A DNA stretch of 64,000 nucleotides from Ignavibacteria bacterium (GTDB taxonomy: Bacteria; Bacteroidota; Ignavibacteria; Tepidaquicellales; Tepidaquicellaceae): contig JABAQZ010000014.1 of NCBI GenBank assembly GCA_019187405.1, positions 106,855 to 170,854 of the forward strand, written 5' to 3'. The notes under the pieces were generated by a model. It saw only the letters and a list, made by a program, of their open reading frames with translations. It was not told where the DNA came from and did not search any database. The translations under genes and the position numbers were made by a program. The number at the start of each line of letters is the position of its first letter. The stretch's first letter is position 1. This document shows positions 63,372-64,000 of the stretch, in pieces.

Positions 63372-63444
63372 GCGTCCTTAGCTCAGCTGGTAGAGCAAAT
63401 GACTCTTAATCATTAGGTCGGGGGTTCGAGTCCCCCAGGACGCA
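63372..63444 (+). tRNA. tRNA-Lys(CTT)
   Basis: Complete cloverleaf: acceptor GCGTCCT/AGGACGC, D arm GCTC-AGCTGGTA-GAGC, anticodon stem AATGA/TCATT with loop CTCTTAA (anticodon CTT), T arm GGGGG-TTCGAGT-CCCCC, discriminator A. CCA is not encoded. It lies between the heptamer array and three inverted heptamer units (63457-63477). Confidence 0.97.
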
Positions 63445-63456
63445 CACTTCTAATTA

Positions 63457-63477
63457 TCAATGTTCAATGTTCAATTA
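63457..63477. repeat. Three inverted heptamer units after the tRNA
   Basis: TCAATGT, TCAATGT, TCAATTA: the reverse complement of the ATTGAAC units of the upstream array. ATTGAACATT at 63351-63360 can pair with AATGTTCAAT at 63459-63468, so heptamers flank the tRNA in opposite orientations. Confidence 0.75.
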
Positions 63478-63505
63478 TTTTATTCGGATAGTATCACCGG
63501 AGATT

Positions 63506-63607
63506 ATGAAAGGATATGAAATGTTGATAAAGAATTTATTTTTCTTCACTGCTACACTTCTCATATTGATTTTTAGGTGCCGGAAGAAGATTGTTACAAA
63601 GATATAA
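63506..63607 (+). CDS. Possible small membrane peptide (33 aa)
   Basis: MKGYEMLIKNLFFFTATL then LILIFRCRKKIVTKI: one hydrophobic helix with a basic tail. GGAG lies just upstream of the ATG at 63506 and AAGGA upstream of an internal ATG at 63521. Only composition and these sites support it. Confidence 0.25.
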   Translation: MKGYEMLIKNLFFFTATLLILIFRCRKKIVTKI

Positions 63608-63747
63608 TTATTGACAGTCTCAGATTTGCGGTAAAATGATAATAGAGTCAGGATTTTTTCATTTATAATAATCCGCGAATTAAATTTCGTGAAAGAATAT
63701 TCCTGATGCGATAAACTCAGTAGGGTAGAATACTCTTATCATTTTTG

Positions 63748-63820
63748 CTGTTGGTCTCGCCTGCTTAATAAAAACTTTATATAAATTGAATGAACTTCAA
63801 AGGCAGGCTAAGACCAACAG
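63748..63820. repeat. Imperfect 17-bp inverted repeat
   Basis: CTGTTGGTCTCGCCTGC (63748-63764) is the reverse complement of GCAGGCTAAGACCAACAG (63803-63820) except for one base and one extra base. The 38-bp interior is A/T-rich. It looks like the ends of a small non-coding mobile or REP-type element. Confidence 0.6.
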
Positions 63821-63831
63821 TGGCGGGACAG

Positions 63832-63850
63832 GGCAACCACGAGGGTTGCC
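63832..63850. repeat. GGCAACC/GGTTGCC hairpin
   Basis: GGCAACC (63832-63838) and GGTTGCC (63844-63850) around the loop ACGAG. Its composition differs from the A/T-rich surroundings and it adjoins the larger inverted repeat, as in dispersed palindromic elements. Confidence 0.6.
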
Positions 63851-64000
63851 TCTACGATATTCCTGCCGGTGTTCCAAAAAGGTACTGTATTAAAAATCAA
63901 CAACAATCAACATACCCGTATGTTGATTCACGGCGTTATGTCATGCGTAATTTGTTATAAACTCTTGATCTTTTTTCCATAGTGAAAAGATTAATAACAA

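Larger units (their letters stand above)
63608..64000. other. Right-end region, REP-like elements, no gene seen
   Basis: No convincing reading frame. It contains the inverted repeats at 63748-63820 and 63832-63850 listed separately. Confidence 0.45.

Overview
The window is about 64 kb of AT-rich bacterial chromosome, most likely from the Ignavibacteria (Bacteroidota/Chlorobi side of the FCB group). The clearest pointer is the secreted protein at 11174-12739, which ends in a type IX secretion sorting domain of the NYPNPFNPST form common in Ignavibacteria. DUF5916 and DUF4159 proteins, many TTG starts and an almost complete lack of Shine-Dalgarno sequences fit this. No ribosomal RNA or lineage marker is present, so the placement is an inference. 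The left edge cuts a gene; most of the sequence is ordinary chromosomal genes in short operons.

Layout. 1-8732 (+): end of a PaiB-like gene, a GT4 glycosyltransferase, a YfhO-type membrane protein, a TMEM175-type channel, LemA, a sugar-nucleotide pyrophosphorylase fused to a degenerate phosphohexomutase, and a PTS EIIA protein. 9305-17397 (+): an M61 peptidase and a T9SS cargo protein, then a compact acyl-transfer cluster (acyl carrier protein, SDR reductase, AMP-forming ligase, AAC(3)-like N-acyltransferase, SRPBCC protein) and an enoyl-CoA hydratase. 17642-22552 (+): an S1C protease with TPRs, then sdhA and sdhB separated by a secreted protein of unknown function, with no membrane-anchor gene. 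22653-30262 (-): DUF4159, a GT-C-like membrane protein with a TPR tail, DUF5916, 1-Cys peroxiredoxin and another membrane protein. 30405-31394 (+): a two-TM SLATT-like protein and MsrB. 31439-36548 (-): DinB, Mfd, HPr and a polyprenyl synthase. 36630-47537: a subtilase (+), then (-) DinB, amidohydrolase, guanine deaminase-like enzyme, a type II restriction-modification pair, M19 dipeptidase, DUF2007, PurK, S41 protease and thymidylate kinase. 47931-53332: a solitary adenine methyltransferase followed by a possible broken partner, a DUF3298 protein, an MFS transporter, and a RelE/ParE-type toxin-antitoxin pair lying exactly between two 378-bp direct repeats. 53713-59303 (+): five glycosyltransferases in one operon.

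59900-64000 is the least explained part. It has a 699-residue protein with an internally duplicated uncharacterised domain, a DUF1360 protein, a small Cys-rich protein resembling phage accessory proteins, tiny overlapping ORFs (one a single-TM peptide), a 43-unit heptanucleotide array ending just before a tRNA-Lys gene, and REP-like inverted repeats.

Most notable observations: (i) the toxin-antitoxin island bounded by long direct repeats that duplicate the 3' ends of two convergent genes, the signature expected from integration of a small circle; (ii) the perfectly in-register heptamer array, with the same heptamer inverted on the other side of the tRNA and related units inside the 378-bp repeat; (iii) the 59.9-62.9 kb cassette of unknown function; (iv) the ACP-dependent N-acylation cluster; (v) an sdhAB locus interrupted by a secreted protein.
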